This document shows, one piece after another, positions 1 to 5,528 of a stretch of DNA of 5,561 bases. The DNA comes from Acidobacteriota bacterium (GTDB lineage: Bacteria > Acidobacteriota > Terriglobia > UBA7540). Within the stretch, counting starts at the first letter, position 1. Each line of letters starts with the position of its first letter. The notes under the pieces are model-generated. The model saw nothing but the letters and a program-made list of their open reading frames with translations. It searched no databases and was not told the origin of the DNA. The translations under genes were made by a program, and so were the position numbers. Location of the stretch: positions 1-5,561 of the forward strand of contig PLWR01000611.1 of the NCBI GenBank assembly GCA_003165615.1. The letters run 5' to 3'.

Positions 1-200
1 ATTCCATCGAGGCCCCTAAAGGCGAGCTGGGCTATTACGTGGTCAGCGACGGCACGGTGAATCCTTACCGCGTGCGCGTGCGTCCGCCGTCACTCATCAA
101 CTTGCAGGCATTGGAAAAGATGTCCAAAGGCCATCTGATTGCTGACATTGTTGCGATCATCGGTACGCTTGATATTGTGCTGGGAGAAGTGGACCGGTAA
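1..200 (+). CDS. nuoD: NADH-quinone oxidoreductase subunit D, C-terminal end (partial)
   Basis: The reading frame enters from the left edge (first whole codon at base 3) and stops at TAA 198-200, giving the last 65 residues. The visible sequence has the diagnostic NuoD/49-kDa tail: [10 protein letters not shown] near the start, then [29 protein letters not shown] and the terminal GEVDR. In the family this end packs beside the quinone-reduction site where NuoD meets NuoB, in the cytoplasmic peripheral arm of complex I. The protein ends exactly where the family usually ends, so the repeat DNA that begins at base 201 has not eroded it. NuoD is homologous to the large subunit of [NiFe] hydrogenases, but the EAPKGE and GEVDR matches favour complex I. 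The upstream part, and whether it is fused to NuoC, cannot be seen. Confidence 0.97.
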   Translation, partial: SIEAPKGELGYYVVSDGTVNPYRVRVRPPSLINLQALEKMSKGHLIADIVAIIGTLDIVLGEVDR

Positions 201-235
201 CGGGACACGGGGCTCGGGAACTCGGGACTCGCGAT
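201..235 (+). repeat. Left G-rich heptad array, inverted relative to 653-710
   Basis: Directly after the nuoD stop come imperfect copies of the heptamer GGACTCG: GGGCTCG (210-216), GAACTCG (218-224) and GGACTCG (225-231). The stretch 217-231 is complementary to 681-695 at 14 of 15 positions, and CTCGCGAT (228-235) is exactly complementary to ATCGCGAG (663-670). In mRNA the two sides could pair around the four-helix-bundle pseudogene. The outer limits are soft because the units degenerate. Confidence 0.75.
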
Positions 236-652
236 ACACGAACTCTGATTTGGCATTTTGAGGATTGGGTGAGCTTAGAGTGAAAGACTACAAGGAGCTG
301 GATGTGGGGAAGAAGTCTGTGGCGCTCACAACCGAACTCTACGGACTCACCGCCAAGTTTCCAGATTAAGAGCGATATGGCCTGACCTCTCAAATCCGCA
401 GGGCGACGACGTCAATTGCCGCTAACATCGCGGAAGGATGGGGGAGAGGATCAAGACGCGAATATATCCAGTTCCTGACGATTGCACGCGGGTCGTTCCA
501 AGAACTGGAAACACATTTGATTGTTTCGAGTAATCTGGGCTTTTTAAAACCGAATGAGCTTGAGGCAGTGACGAAGCCGCTCCAAGACATTGGGAAGATG
601 CTGAACCGATTAATTGCCGTCTTGAGGGTGCCCAAGGGAAGGGCTCCCGGCT

Positions 653-710
653 CGAGTCCCGAATCGCGAGCGATCAGCCCCGAGTCCCGAGTCCCTAGTC
701 CCGAGTCCCG
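653..710 (+). repeat. Right C-rich heptad array, inverted relative to 201-235
   Basis: Four contiguous 7-base units of CGAGTCC lie at 681-708, the third reading CTAGTCC. A further isolated copy lies at 653-659, and an ATCGCGAG block at 663-670. The units are the reverse complement of those just after nuoD, so the four-helix-bundle pseudogene lies between two inverted arrays. The array ends at 710, only 4 bases before the nuoH Shine-Dalgarno sequence. The run of CGAGTCC is read through by the pseudogene frame, giving a low-complexity Ser/Pro/Glu/Arg tail that is not family sequence. Confidence 0.8.
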
Positions 711-714
711 CTTT

Positions 715-718
715 AGGA
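715..718 (+). promoter_or_regulatory. Shine-Dalgarno site for nuoH
   Basis: AGGA lies 6 bases before ATG 725. This spacing decides the start in favour of ATG 725 over the in-frame TTG 719, which would leave the AGGA immediately next to the start codon. It is the first non-repeat sequence after the right heptad array. Confidence 0.65.
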
Positions 719-724
719 TTGACC

Positions 725-1939
725 ATGCTTGACAGCACCATCAAATTCGTTTTCGCGACCCCGTTGCTGCTTGCGCTCGTCAAGATTCTTATTGTTTTTG
801 GCGTCGTTTCCGGAATTGTCGCCTACCTGGTTTTGATGGAGCGGAAGGTCCTGGCCTTCATGCAGGTGCGCCTGGGACCCATGCGCGTGGGACCCTGGGG
901 ATTATTGCAACCCGTGGCGGATGGATTGAAGCTGTTGATCAAGGAGGATATCATTCCCGCCGGCGCGGATAAGTGGCTATTCCTTCTCGCGCCCGCCATC
1001 AGTATCTTTGCCGCGTTCACGGTTTTTGCTGCTATACCTTTCGCCGGCAACTTTTACGTGACCGACATCAACATCGGCCTCCTCTTCATTCTGGCGGTTT
1101 CTTCCCTCGGCATCTACGGAATCATTCTGGGAGGCTGGGCGTCCAACAGCCATTATCCCTTGCTGGGGGCCCTACGTTCATCCGCGCAATTGGTGAGCTA
1201 TGAAGTTGCCGCGGGAATGGCGCTGGTGGGCGTGCTGCTGTTTTCTAATTCCCTCAGCATGGTGGACATTGTCAATCGGCAATTCAGCGTGGGCGTTTGG
1301 AACGTGTTCCTTCAGCCGCTCGCTTTTGTGATATACGTGATCGCCGCAGTGGCGGAAACCAATCGCAATCCCTTTGACCTCCCCGAAGCGGAGTCGGAAC
1401 TGACCGCCGGATTCCATACCGAATATAGCGGTTTTCGCTTTGCGCTTTATTTCATGGCGGAATATACGAATATGGTGGTGGTGTCGTGCATCGCCGTGAC
1501 CCTCTTTCTGGGAGGATGGCTGCGGCCCTTGGCCAACGTTGCCGCGCTGGATTTCCTGAAGTTCACGCCCATCGTTGCTTTCGTGGGGACGGCGGCGTTT
1601 GTGCTCTGGTTGGGGCTGAAGAGCTCCATCGCGCTGGAGCGTTACTTCTTCATGGTTCTCGCTGCGAGCTTTGTGGTGCTGGGGATTCTGGTGGCTTATC
1701 CGCCCGTGCTCAATGCCATTCAGGGCATTTTCTGGTTTAGCGTCAAAGTGCTCGGATTCCTTTACGCCTTCATCTGGTATCGTGCAACGTTTCCGCGCTA
1801 TCGCTACGACCAACTGATGAACGTCGGCTGGCGGTGGTTGATTCCTCTGGCGCTGGCGAACCTGATCGTGACCGCGGTGCTTCGATATCTTTGGCTGTCC
1901 CACCACGCGGTGGCGGCAGTGGCGTGGCTTGGCAGGTGA
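725..1939 (+). CDS. nuoH: NADH-quinone oxidoreductase subunit H
   Basis: NuoH is the membrane subunit that joins the peripheral arm to the proton-pumping arm and forms part of the quinone chamber. The 404-residue protein starts at ATG 725. Family signatures are ERKVLAFMQVRLGP (39-52), LLQPVADGLKLLIKED (60-75), GWASNSHYPLLGALR (137-151), SAQLVSYEVA (153-162, with the conserved Glu160), and the acidic loop ETNRNPFDLPEAESEL (211-226) followed by EYSGFRFALYFMAEY (233-247). The C-terminal PRYRYDQLM (357-365) and GWRWLIPLALAN are also typical. It is much longer than the roughly 325 residues of the E. coli protein. Most of the excess is about 50 residues with two extra hydrophobic segments (about 281-298 and 307-325) between GGW (263-265) and the last conserved helix. 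Long forms occur in some phyla, so this looks like lineage variation rather than damage. It is followed immediately by nuoI, with the stop codon overlapping or abutting the next start. Confidence 0.97.
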   Translation: MLDSTIKFVFATPLLLALVKILIVFGVVSGIVAYLVLMERKVLAFMQVRLGPMRVGPWGLLQPVADGLKLLIKEDIIPAGADKWLFLLAPAISIFAAFTVFAAIPFAGNFYVTDINIGLLFILAVSSLGIYGIILGGWASNSHYPLLGALRSSAQLVSYEVAAGMALVGVLLFSNSLSMVDIVNRQFSVGVWNVFLQPLAFVIYVIAAVAETNRNPFDLPEAESELTAGFHTEYSGFRFALYFMAEYTNMVVVSCIAVTLFLGGWLRPLANVAALDFLKFTPIVAFVGTAAFVLWLGLKSSIALERYFFMVLAASFVVLGILVAYPPVLNAIQGIFWFSVKVLGFLYAFIWYRATFPRYRYDQLMNVGWRWLIPLALANLIVTAVLRYLWLSHHAVAAVAWLGR

Positions 1940-2400
1940 TGATGGACTGGAAAGACTTTCTCCGGCGGATATTTCTGATCGACCTGATCAAAGGGTTGCG
2001 CCTGACGTTCTCCTATCAGCGCCCGGACGCTATCTACACGGAGCAGTATCCGCTGGAACGGCCGCCGGTGGCAGAGCGCTATCGGGGCGCGCCGCGCCTG
2101 AACAATCATCCTGAATCGGGCGAGACACTGTGCATCGCCTGCAACCTGTGCGCGATTGCGTGTCCGGAAAACCTGATTGTGGTGGGCTGGGCACGCACGG
2201 AAGATCGCAAGAAGCGGCTGACTACGTTCACCTATGATCTCTCGAGGTGCATGTTCTGCGGGTTGTGCGAGGATGCCTGCCCCGTGGACGCGCTGGAGTT
2301 GACGCAGGACTTTGAAATCGCCAACTACACGCGCGAAGGCATGATTTGGGACCGGCGAGCCCTGGAGGAAGGGCCGAAGCCGGCGCGCTATACGCGATAA
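1939..2400 (+). CDS. nuoI: NADH-quinone oxidoreductase subunit I (2x[4Fe-4S] ferredoxin type)
   Basis: NuoI carries clusters N6a and N6b, which pass electrons along the peripheral arm towards NuoB and quinone. The 153-residue protein has two complete CxxCxxCxxxCP motifs: Cys65, 68, 71 and 75 in CIACNLCAIACP, and Cys104, 107, 110 and 114 in CMFCGLCEDACP. The N-terminal amphipathic stretch FLRRIFLIDLIKGLRLTF (7-24) fits the family's membrane-contacting helix, and YPLE...RYRGAPRL precedes the first motif. Two adjacent start codons exist. ATG 1939 overlaps the nuoH stop by one base (TGATG), while ATG 1942 has AGG (1934-1936) at a better spacing of 5; they differ by one Met. The frame is open upstream to 1834, but that would run into nuoH and adds no family sequence. 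The tight junction indicates translational coupling with nuoH. There is no C-terminal extension like that of E. coli NuoI. Confidence 0.97.
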   Translation: MMDWKDFLRRIFLIDLIKGLRLTFSYQRPDAIYTEQYPLERPPVAERYRGAPRLNNHPESGETLCIACNLCAIACPENLIVVGWARTEDRKKRLTTFTYDLSRCMFCGLCEDACPVDALELTQDFEIANYTREGMIWDRRALEEGPKPARYTR

Positions 2401-2406
2401 GTTTAA

Positions 2407-2484
2407 GGGGTGAAGGATAAAGGTTAAAGGGTGAAAGATGAAGGATGAAGTGTAAAGTCTAAAGGATAAAGGGTAAAGGTCAGA
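2407..2484 (+). repeat. A/G-rich heptad array after nuoI
   Basis: About ten near-identical units of 7 bases, consensus GGNTAAA, run head to tail: for example GGATAAA (2415-2421), GGTTAAA (2422-2428), GTGTAAA (2450-2456), GTCTAAA (2457-2463), GGATAAA (2464-2470) and GGGTAAA (2471-2477). Two units slip to 8 and 6 bases (2429-2436 and 2437-2442). All three forward reading frames meet stop codons, so this is not coding. It is the same period as the array flanking the four-helix-bundle pseudogene but has an unrelated unit sequence. Confidence 0.85.
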
Positions 2485-2500
2485 GATGCTGTTGGTTTTG

Positions 2501-2535
2501 TTTAACCTTTACACTTTACCCTTTAACCTTTAAAA
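2501..2535 (+). repeat. Inverted heptad array before nuoJ
   Basis: Five contiguous units, TTTAACC, TTTACAC, TTTACCC, TTTAACC and TTTAAAA, are the reverse complement of the preceding array type. Bases 2518-2532 are an exact complement of 2418-2432 (15 bp). Bases 2514-2525 are an exact complement of 2467-2478 (12 bp), and 2507-2514 of 2450-2457 (8 bp). The 15-bp and 12-bp pairings compete for 2518-2525, so at least two alternative hairpins are possible. The spacer 2485-2500 is T/G-rich. No U-run follows a hairpin, so this is not a standard intrinsic terminator. Confidence 0.8.
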
Positions 2536-2556
2536 CGTACTTTAAACTTCAAAACA

Positions 2557-3066
2557 ATGTTAGAACTCGCCACATTCGTCGTTCTCTCGGTTGTCATGCT
2601 GGTGTCAGCGATCCTGGTCATCACGCGGCGCAATGCCGTGCACAGTGTGATCTGGCTGATTGTGACGCTTTTTTCCGTGGGCGGAATTTTCCTGTTGCAG
2701 CACGCCGAATTCCTCTTCGCGGTGCAGATCATTTTGTATGTCGGCGGCATCATGGTGCTGTTCCTCTTTGTCGTCATGCTGGTGGATATCGATGTGTCAT
2801 TGAAGCAGGCGCGGTTCGCGCGCCAATGGCCGGTGGCGTTATTGACCGCGGTTTTGCTGCTCGGAATACTCGGATTTGCGCTTTACAATCATGCACAAGG
2901 GCTTAATTTGCCTGCACAGCCCATGACAAGTGCTCCTGCGCAGAACACTCAGGCGGTGGGCATGGCGCTCTACCAGAATTACATGTTGCCGGTGGAAATC
3001 GCCTCCGTGTTGTTGCTGGTGGCGATGGTCGGCGCCGTGATCATGGCCAAGAGGAAACTGCAATGA
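2557..3066 (+). CDS. nuoJ: NADH-quinone oxidoreductase subunit J
   Basis: NuoJ is a small membrane subunit of complex I that lies between NuoH and the antiporter-like subunits and helps carry the conformational or proton-wire signal. The 169-residue protein has about five hydrophobic segments (roughly 2-21, 29-47, 53-77, 93-110 and 142-163). The third contains the family signature [17 protein letters not shown] (61-77), including Tyr61 of the bend-forming helix. The last holds [17 protein letters not shown] (145-161). The loop between helices 4 and 5 (about 111-140) is polar and rich in Gln, Ala and Pro, as is usual for this variable part. The start ATG 2557 agrees with where the family begins, but no Shine-Dalgarno sequence precedes it; the upstream bases are A/T-rich and adjoin the inverted heptad array. 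The 3' end overlaps nuoK by four bases (ATGA). Confidence 0.96.
   Translation: MLELATFVVLSVVMLVSAILVITRRNAVHSVIWLIVTLFSVGGIFLLQHAEFLFAVQIILYVGGIMVLFLFVVMLVDIDVSLKQARFARQWPVALLTAVLLLGILGFALYNHAQGLNLPAQPMTSAPAQNTQAVGMALYQNYMLPVEIASVLLLVAMVGAVIMAKRKLQ
3051..3056 (+). promoter_or_regulatory. Shine-Dalgarno site for nuoK inside nuoJ
   Basis: GAGGAA lies within the last codons of nuoJ, with its AGGA core ending 7 bases before the nuoK ATG at 3063. Together with the ATGA overlap it supports coupled translation of nuoJ and nuoK. Confidence 0.65.
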
Positions 3067-3365
3067 TCCTCACGGAATACTACATTTTTCTCGGCACGGG
3101 ATTGTTCATCATCGGCGTCATCGGGGTGCTGACCCGGCGCAATGTGCTGATTATCCTGATGTCGATTGAGCTGATCCTGAACGCCGTTAACATCAACCTG
3201 ATGGCGTTTTCGCAGTATTTCAAATCGGTGGATGGCCAGGTCTTCGCGATCTTCGTCATCACCGACGCCGCCGCCGAAGCCGCGGTCGGCCTGGGCTTGA
3301 TCATCGCCTTCTTCCGCAACAAAGAAACTGTGAATGCGGACGAAATTGATCTGCTCAAATGGTAA
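3063..3365 (+). CDS. nuoK: NADH-quinone oxidoreductase subunit K
   Basis: NuoK is the small three-helix membrane subunit of complex I, homologous to MrpC of Mrp antiporters. The product is 100 residues, the usual family length. The two membrane-buried glutamates important for proton transfer are present at the same numbers as in E. coli: Glu36 in [14 protein letters not shown] (33-46) and Glu72 in [12 protein letters not shown] (68-79). The three hydrophobic segments are about 5-23, 28-49 and 60-84. The TRRN motif at 24-27 and DGQVFAIF at 57-64 are family features. Its ATG overlaps the nuoJ stop by four bases and has a good Shine-Dalgarno sequence. Downstream is a 43-base gap containing a perfect palindrome before nuoL. 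Confidence 0.97.
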   Translation: MILTEYYIFLGTGLFIIGVIGVLTRRNVLIILMSIELILNAVNINLMAFSQYFKSVDGQVFAIFVITDAAAEAAVGLGLIIAFFRNKETVNADEIDLLKW

Positions 3366-3368
3366 TGC

Positions 3369-3396
3369 GTAGGGGCGGTTCGCGAACCGCCCCTAC
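3369..3396 (+). repeat. Perfect 28-bp palindrome between nuoK and nuoL
   Basis: The half-site GTAGGGGCGGTTCG (3369-3382) is followed at once by its exact reverse complement (3383-3396). As RNA it would form a 12-bp GC-rich stem with a four-base loop. It starts 3 bases after the nuoK stop and ends 12 bases before the nuoL ATG. No T-run follows, so a standard intrinsic terminator is unlikely. The form, GTAGGGGCG facing CGCCCCTAC, resembles REP-like dispersed palindromes seen between genes in several bacterial phyla. A role in mRNA processing or in limiting nuoL translation is inference. Confidence 0.85.
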
Positions 3397-3408
3397 AACG
3401 TCAACATC

Positions 3409-5439
3409 ATGCTTAATTTCATTTGGTTAATTCCGATCTTCCCGCTTCTCGGAGCTGCCATTCAGCTTTTCTTCGGACGCCGCTCGTCGAATAAAGCGGT
3501 GTCCGCGGTTTCCGTGGGGCTGCCGGGCTTGTCCTTTGCCTGGGCGGTCGGGTGCTTCATCCAGTTCCTGGGTCTGCCGGAATCGCACCAACACGTTTTC
3601 CACAAGCATTTGTATACATGGTTGCCCGCCGGGGCATTCCATTTGTCGAACGGCTCTTTGGGAAACCTCAACGTCAATGTGGGAATGCAGCTCGACCCGC
3701 TCTCCTGCGTGATGGTGCTGGTGGTGACGGGCGTAGGTTTTCTCATCCACGTTTACTCCATCGGGTACATGGCGCATGAAGGCGGGTATTACCGATTCTT
3801 CGGTTACCTCAACCTGTTCATGTTCTCCATGCTGGTCCTGGTGCTGGCGGACAACTACCTGATGATGTTCGTGGGTTGGGAGGGTGTGGGGCTCTGCTCT
3901 TATCTCCTGATCGGATTTTACTTCTTGCGCAAATCCGCTGCCGACGCAGGGAAAAAGGCATTCATCGTCAATCGCATTGGTGACGCCGCTTTCCTGCTGG
4001 GCGTGATGCTGATGGTGGTGACTTTCGGGACGCTGGATTTTCACACCATCACGGAAGCCGCACGCAGTGGGCAATTCGTGGTGGGCAGCGGGGTAATTAC
4101 CACCATCTGCATTCTGCTTTTCATCGGCGCCACGGGGAAGTCCGCGCAGATTCCGCTCTATATCTGGCTGCCGGACGCCATGGAAGGCCCCACCCCGGTC
4201 AGCGCCTTGATCCATGCAGCTACCATGGTGACGGCGGGCGTTTACATGGTGGCCCGGTTGAATGCGCTTTACGCTCTTTCCCCCACGGCGCTGGCGCTGG
4301 TAGCGGGGATCGGCGCGGCGACGGCTATCTGGGCGGCCTCGATCGGCCTCGTCCAGAATGACATCAAGCGCGTGCTGGCCTATTCCACCGTCAGCCAGTT
4401 GGGTTACATGTTCCTGGCGTGCGGAGTCGGAGCATTCACCGCCGGCGTCTTTCATCTGATGACACATGCGTTCTTCAAGGCCCTGTTGTTCCTTGGCTCC
4501 GGCAGTGTGATTCACGCCATGAGCGGTGAACAGGACATGCGCAAGATGGGCGCGCTGTGGCACAAGATTCCAACCACTGCCAAGACTATGTTGGTTGGCA
4601 CGCTGGCCATTAGCGGCGCGCCGCTGCTTTCGGGCTTCTTCAGCAAGGACGAGATTCTGTGGCAGTCCTTTTCGAGTCCTTACGGAAATAAACTGTTGTG
4701 GGTCGTGGGCGTGGTAACGGCGGCCATGACCGCCTTTTACATGTTCAGGCTCTTTTTCCTGACTTTTGCGGGGAACTCACGGGTGCCGCATGAGGTGGAG
4801 CACCACATCCACGAGTCTCCCGCTGCCATGACCGTGCCGCTGATTTGCCTGGCGGTGGGTGCAGTGGGCGCCGGATGGGTGGGTTGGCCGAAAGTGCTCG
4901 GCGGAGCCAATTGGTTTGAGAAATTTCTGGAGCCGGTCTTTGAGAACCCATCAGCACGCCCCGCCTTGGACCACACCTGGAACTTGGAATTCGGCTTGAT
5001 GTTCCTCTCGGTGTTGGTAGCTCTGATGGGTTTCTTGGTAGCGTACCGCTGGTACGTCAAACAGCCCGGAATTGCCGATCGCGTGGCGGCCGCGGCGGGC
5101 GGCATTTACAATCTTCTGCTCCACAAGTATTACATCGACGAAATCTACGACGCCCTGTTCGTGAACCGCGCCAAGGACCTGGGCAGCGCGCTGGCCGCGT
5201 TTGATTTGGGGGTCATCGATGGCGGCGTCAACGGTGCGGGCTGGCTCACGCGCATGTCCGGGGAAATCTCGTGCTTGTGGGATACCTGGGTTATCGACGG
5301 CATGGTGAATGTCGTGGCCTTTGTGGTGAGGATTATGAGCTGGCCGGCAAGAATTGTACAGACGGGCCTGGTGCAGAATTATGCCTGGTTCATCACGTTG
5401 GGAGTGTTGGTGTTCATGGTTTACTATGTATTGCATTGA
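3409..5439 (+). CDS. nuoL: NADH-quinone oxidoreductase subunit L (antiporter-like)
   Basis: NuoL is the distal proton-pumping subunit of complex I, related to MrpA/MrpD antiporters. The 676-residue protein is complete, somewhat longer than the 613 of E. coli. The proton-path residues are all present: Glu158 in GWEGVGLCSYLLIGF (156-170), Lys244 in GKSAQIPL (243-250), His269 in SALIHAATMVTAG (265-277), His353 and Lys357 in HAFFKALLFLGSGS (353-366), and Lys413 in GFFSKDEIL (409-417). By family knowledge these match E. coli Glu144, Lys229, His254, His338, Lys342 and Lys399. The C-terminal part, with YYIDEIYD (574-581) and a hydrophobic end (about 657-675), fits the long lateral helix and final anchor. 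ATG 3409 gives the usual N-terminus, but no Shine-Dalgarno sequence is visible between the palindrome and the start. nuoM would normally follow; it is not within the 122 bases remaining. Confidence 0.97.
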   Translation: MLNFIWLIPIFPLLGAAIQLFFGRRSSNKAVSAVSVGLPGLSFAWAVGCFIQFLGLPESHQHVFHKHLYTWLPAGAFHLSNGSLGNLNVNVGMQLDPLSCVMVLVVTGVGFLIHVYSIGYMAHEGGYYRFFGYLNLFMFSMLVLVLADNYLMMFVGWEGVGLCSYLLIGFYFLRKSAADAGKKAFIVNRIGDAAFLLGVMLMVVTFGTLDFHTITEAARSGQFVVGSGVITTICILLFIGATGKSAQIPLYIWLPDAMEGPTPVSALIHAATMVTAGVYMVARLNALYALSPTALALVAGIGAATAIWAASIGLVQNDIKRVLAYSTVSQLGYMFLACGVGAFTAGVFHLMTHAFFKALLFLGSGSVIHAMSGEQDMRKMGALWHKIPTTAKTMLVGTLAISGAPLLSGFFSKDEILWQSFSSPYGNKLLWVVGVVTAAMTAFYMFRLFFLTFAGNSRVPHEVEHHIHESPAAMTVPLICLAVGAVGAGWVGWPKVLGGANWFEKFLEPVFENPSARPALDHTWNLEFGLMFLSVLVALMGFLVAYRWYVKQPGIADRVAAAAGGIYNLLLHKYYIDEIYDALFVNRAKDLGSALAAFDLGVIDGGVNGAGWLTRMSGEISCLWDTWVIDGMVNVVAFVVRIMSWPARIVQTGLVQNYAWFITLGVLVFMVYYVLH

Positions 5440-5441
5440 GA

Positions 5442-5506
5442 AGTCAGGAGTGAGGAGACAGGCTCCGGGAGCTGGGAACCGAGGTTTGGGATCTGGAGTT
5501 AGCAGG
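5442..5506 (+). repeat. Degenerate purine-rich heptad array after nuoL
   Basis: The sequence parses into successive 7-base units ending mostly in GG: AGTCAGG (5442-5448), AGTGAGG, AGACAGG, CTCCGGG, AGCTGGG (to 5476), then an 8-base unit, two more units and a last 8-base unit ending in CAGG (5506). The period matches the other two arrays but the copies are more diverged. No inverted partner is visible in the window. The frames here encode nothing recognisable. Confidence 0.5.
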
Positions 5507-5528
5507 TTGCGGAAAAGCTCATTGACAC

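Larger units (their letters stand above)
280..732 (+). pseudogene. Four-helix-bundle (S23 / Avd-like) protein gene with in-frame stop
   Basis: Reading from GTG 280, one frame encodes a recognisable member of the four-helix-bundle family once called S23, known from 23S rRNA intervening sequences and related to the Avd accessory protein of diversity-generating retroelements. Its start MKDYKELDV matches the family, and after codon 30 come GLTSQIRRA (34-42), SIAANIAEGWGRGS (45-58), EYIQFL (61-66), ARGSFQELET (69-78) and an L-rich last helix ending near residue 116, base 627. Codon 30 is TAA (367-369) where relatives usually have Glu, a one-base change from GAA. Residue 10 is Gly (GGG) where the family has a conserved Trp (TGG). 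There is no frameshift. The usual C-terminus is lost too: the frame runs on through the right repeat array and stops at TGA 730-732, overlapping the nuoH start. No good ribosome-binding site precedes GTG 280; TTG 265 is an in-frame alternative start. It looks like a recently dead gene, though a sequencing error at 367 is possible. Confidence 0.85.

Noticed and set aside
517..547. Possible promoter for nuoH (TTGATT with TTTAAA)
   Set aside because: The spacing is 19 bases, the -10 match is poor, and the bases are explained by conserved codons of the pseudogene.
201..724. Complete diversity-generating retroelement, because of the Avd-like gene
   Set aside because: No reverse transcriptase, template repeat or variable repeat is visible in the window; only the four-helix-bundle gene remains.
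517..732. Independent small gene starting at TTG 517
   Set aside because: It is the C-terminal half of the four-helix-bundle gene in the same frame, followed by translated repeat; no ribosome-binding site supports a separate gene.
1178..1906. Open frame of 242 codons on the minus strand opposite nuoH
   Set aside because: Same pattern: low-complexity His/Gln/Arg-rich translation opposite a real membrane protein gene, with no family resemblance.
1834..1938. Longer N-terminus for nuoI starting at 1834
   Set aside because: It would overlap nuoH by more than 100 bases and adds a Gly/Ser/Arg-rich stretch absent from the family; ATG 1939 or 1942 fits the conserved N-terminus.
2407..2535. CRISPR array
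   Set aside because: Units are 7 bases and contiguous with no unique spacers of regular length, so the pattern is a tandem repeat.
3369..3396. Intrinsic terminator after nuoK
   Set aside because: The stem is strong, but it is followed by ACAACG with no T-run, and nuoL continues the operon on the same strand.
3427..4563. Long open frame of 378 codons on the minus strand opposite nuoL
   Set aside because: It is antisense to a strongly conserved gene, its translation is rich in His, Gln and Arg with no recognisable domain, and GC-rich codon use readily leaves such frames open.
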